From Corynebacterium massiliense DSM 45435 (GTDB taxonomy: Bacteria > Actinomycetota > Actinomycetes > Mycobacteriales > Mycobacteriaceae), in NCBI RefSeq assembly GCF_028609805.1, contig NZ_CP063189.1:806001-870000 (forward strand): DNA of 64,000 nt, written 5' to 3'. Both the position numbers and the translations under genes were made by a program. Of the stretch, positions 62,431-64,000 are shown piece after piece. How positions within the stretch are numbered: position 1 is the stretch's first letter; each line of letters begins with the position of its first letter. The notes under the pieces were generated by a model. The model made no database searches. It saw only the letters and a list, made by a program, of their open reading frames with translations, and had not been told where the DNA came from.

Positions 62431-64000
62431 ATGCAGACGTCGCAGGCGCATCCGCATTCGCAACAGCATCCGCTTCGCGTACGCACGACCTCGGGCTGGG
62501 TGGAAGGCACCCTGTGCAGCGAGGGGGTGGGGGATAACCCTGCGTTGGTACGAGCCTGGCGCGGCGTGCCGTTCGCGGCGGAGACCTCCGGCGCCCGCCG
62601 CTACCGCGCGCCCGAGCCGGCGCCGCGCTGGGACGGGGTGCGCGACTGCACCGAGTACGGGCCCGCCGCACCGCAGCCGACGTACTCCTGGACCGAAAAG
62701 GTCTTAGGCTCCGAGGACTGCCTCCACCTCGACATCGTGCGGCCGAACAACGACGAACAACTGCCCGTCGTGGTCTACTTCCACGGCGGCTCGTTTATCT
62801 TGGGGTCGTCCCACATGCTCATGCTGCGCGGGCTGGAACTTGCCGCGAACATGAACTGCGTCTACGTCTCGGTGAATTTCCGGCTGGGCGCGCTGGGGTA
62901 TTTAGACGTCAGCTCACTGGCGGGCGATGCCGAGGCCAACCCGGCGATGCGGGATCACATCGCCGCGCTGGAGTGGGTGCGCGAGAACATCGCCCAGTTC
63001 GGCGGCGATCCGGAAAGCGTCACCGCCATGGGCGAGTCCGCGGGTGGAGCGGCGGTGCTTGCGCTCATGGCCGCGCCTGCCGCGCGCGGGTTGTTCCACC
63101 GCGCCATCGCGCAGTCGCCGCCCATCGGCATCGTCCACTCCCGGGAGCAGTCCGCCGCCTGGGTGCGCGAGTTCCTCCACCGCCTGGCCCTACCGCGCCG
63201 CACCGCCGTGGACGAGCTGCGCAAGGAATCCGCCGCCGACTTGGTGCGCGCCGGCCAATCGATGCTGTGGCGCAGCGGCGCGCTCCTCAATCTGAACTCC
63301 TGCTACGCGCCGACCATCGACGGTGAGCTGCTGCCCGAACACCCCATCGCCGCCTTTGAGCGCGGCGCGCAGGCGCCCGTCCCGCTCATCATCGGCACCA
63401 ACGCGGACGAGGCGAGCTTTAGCAAGTTCATGTACCAGCGCCGCGTGGCCCGTACCCGCGCCGGGGTGCGCATGCTCACCACCGTCGATGAGGACAGCGC
63501 CCGCGAGCTCGTCCACACCTACGGCCCCGGGGTGTCGCGAAAGAACTTCGCGGAGCTGATTGCCGATGCCCTGTTTTGGGCACCCGCCGTCCGCGTCGCC
63601 GATGCCCATGCCGCGCGCCACCCGACGTGGATGTACCGCTTCGACTTCGCGCCGAAGACCATGCAGCTCTTGGGACTCGGCGCGGTGCATTCCGCGGAGC
63701 TCGCCACCGTCTTTGGCACCCCACATGCGGCCCGCGCCGGACGTATCACCAGTTTCGGGGCGGAAGAAGACATGCGCGATCTCACCGCCCGCATGCAGTC
63801 CATGTGGGCGCAGTTCATCCACGGCGGCACCCCGGGCGCGCCAACCACGTGGCCGGCCTACACGCTGCCGGAGCGCCACACGCAGATTTTCGATGCCACA
63901 GACCGCGTCGTTTCAGACCCGAAAAAGACCAAGCGCGAGGCCTGGGCGGAATACACAATGCTGGAGTGGGCCACCGGCAAGCCGCAGCTGCTCAAACAGC
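62431..64000 (+). CDS. Type-B carboxylesterase, truncated by the right window edge
   Basis: At least 523 residues of an alpha/beta-hydrolase of the carboxylesterase B family. The nucleophile elbow is AMGESAGGAAVL, the oxyanion loop is VVYFHGGSFILGSS, the acid is the Glu in GTNADEASF and the catalytic His is in GAVHSAELATVFG, as in cholinesterase-like enzymes. No signal peptide, so it is probably cytosolic and hydrolyses esters of short or aryl acids. The start is uncertain: ATG at 62431 (used here) or ATG at 62401, in frame. Divergent from the gene at 61563-62348. The stop lies beyond the window. Confidence 0.88.
   Translation, partial: MQTSQAHPHSQQHPLRVRTTSGWVEGTLCSEGVGDNPALVRAWRGVPFAAETSGARRYRAPEPAPRWDGVRDCTEYGPAAPQPTYSWTEKVLGSEDCLHLDIVRPNNDEQLPVVVYFHGGSFILGSSHMLMLRGLELAANMNCVYVSVNFRLGALGYLDVSSLAGDAEANPAMRDHIAALEWVRENIAQFGGDPESVTAMGESAGGAAVLALMAAPAARGLFHRAIAQSPPIGIVHSREQSAAWVREFLHRLALPRRTAVDELRKESAADLVRAGQSMLWRSGALLNLNSCYAPTIDGELLPEHPIAAFERGAQAPVPLIIGTNADEASFSKFMYQRRVARTRAGVRMLTTVDEDSARELVHTYGPGVSRKNFAELIADALFWAPAVRVADAHAARHPTWMYRFDFAPKTMQLLGLGAVHSAELATVFGTPHAARAGRITSFGAEEDMRDLTARMQSMWAQFIHGGTPGAPTTWPAYTLPERHTQIFDATDRVVSDPKKTKREAWAEYTMLEWATGKPQLLKQ

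Overview
The window looks like chromosomal DNA from a GC-rich actinobacterium, most probably a Corynebacterium. The evidence is a fused E1o/E2o 2-oxoglutarate dehydrogenase (OdhA/Kgd), mycothiol synthesis (MshB), the lipoprotein LpqW, a DapC/DapD/DapE succinylase route to diaminopimelate, GpgS and DUF3117, in gene orders close to those of mycobacteria (typA-lpqW-mshB-fdxC-dapC; dapE-LOG-folP2-gpgS; sigE-anti-sigma-tatB-mrp-odhA). This is inference from recognised families; no database was searched.

Layout. 1-4.3 kb: the end of an AI-2E-type permease gene, ychF, then a metal-resistance insert (P1B ATPase plus a CmtR-type sensor) bounded by two copies of the ychF 3' end. 4.4-7.1 kb: an HNH (13E12-type) gene split by a complete IS256-family element with an 8-bp target duplication. 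7.2-15.7 kb: housekeeping and accessory genes: a 2H phosphoesterase, a tiny acidic protein, pyroglutamyl peptidase, two repair-type proteins (HhH and MUG), an M20 amidohydrolase, a CYP152-type peroxygenase P450, an MFS exporter, a DJ-1/PfpI protein, a PRC-barrel/DUF2382 stress protein and a rhodanese.

15.8-26.5 kb is the most distinctive block: a complete selenocysteine module. It holds a formate dehydrogenase alpha subunit with an in-frame UGA followed by a clear SECIS hairpin, its Fe-S and NrfD-type membrane subunits, selD, the tRNA-Sec gene (selC), selA and selB. A second, intact HNH gene overlaps the end of selB. The cassette is self-sufficient for making and decoding Sec, and may have moved as a unit.

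26.6-39.7 kb: an unknown protein, a BCCT osmolyte transporter that seems to use an ATT start, DUF808 and DUF402 proteins, then typA-lpqW-mshB-DUF-fdxC-dapC, gtrA, and a small membrane-protein/XRE-regulator operon led by a 34-residue peptide. 39.9-48.9 kb: two paralogous amino-acid permeases around dapD, dapE, a LOG protein, folP2, gpgS, small conserved proteins and an RlmA-like methyltransferase without its zinc ribbon. 48.9-57.5 kb: a GH32-like protein with all three catalytic carboxylates replaced, glgA, glgC, an O-methyltransferase, sigE and its anti-sigma factor, tatB, mrp and a lipoprotein. 57.6-64 kb: odhA, an unknown protein and a type-B carboxylesterase cut by the window edge.
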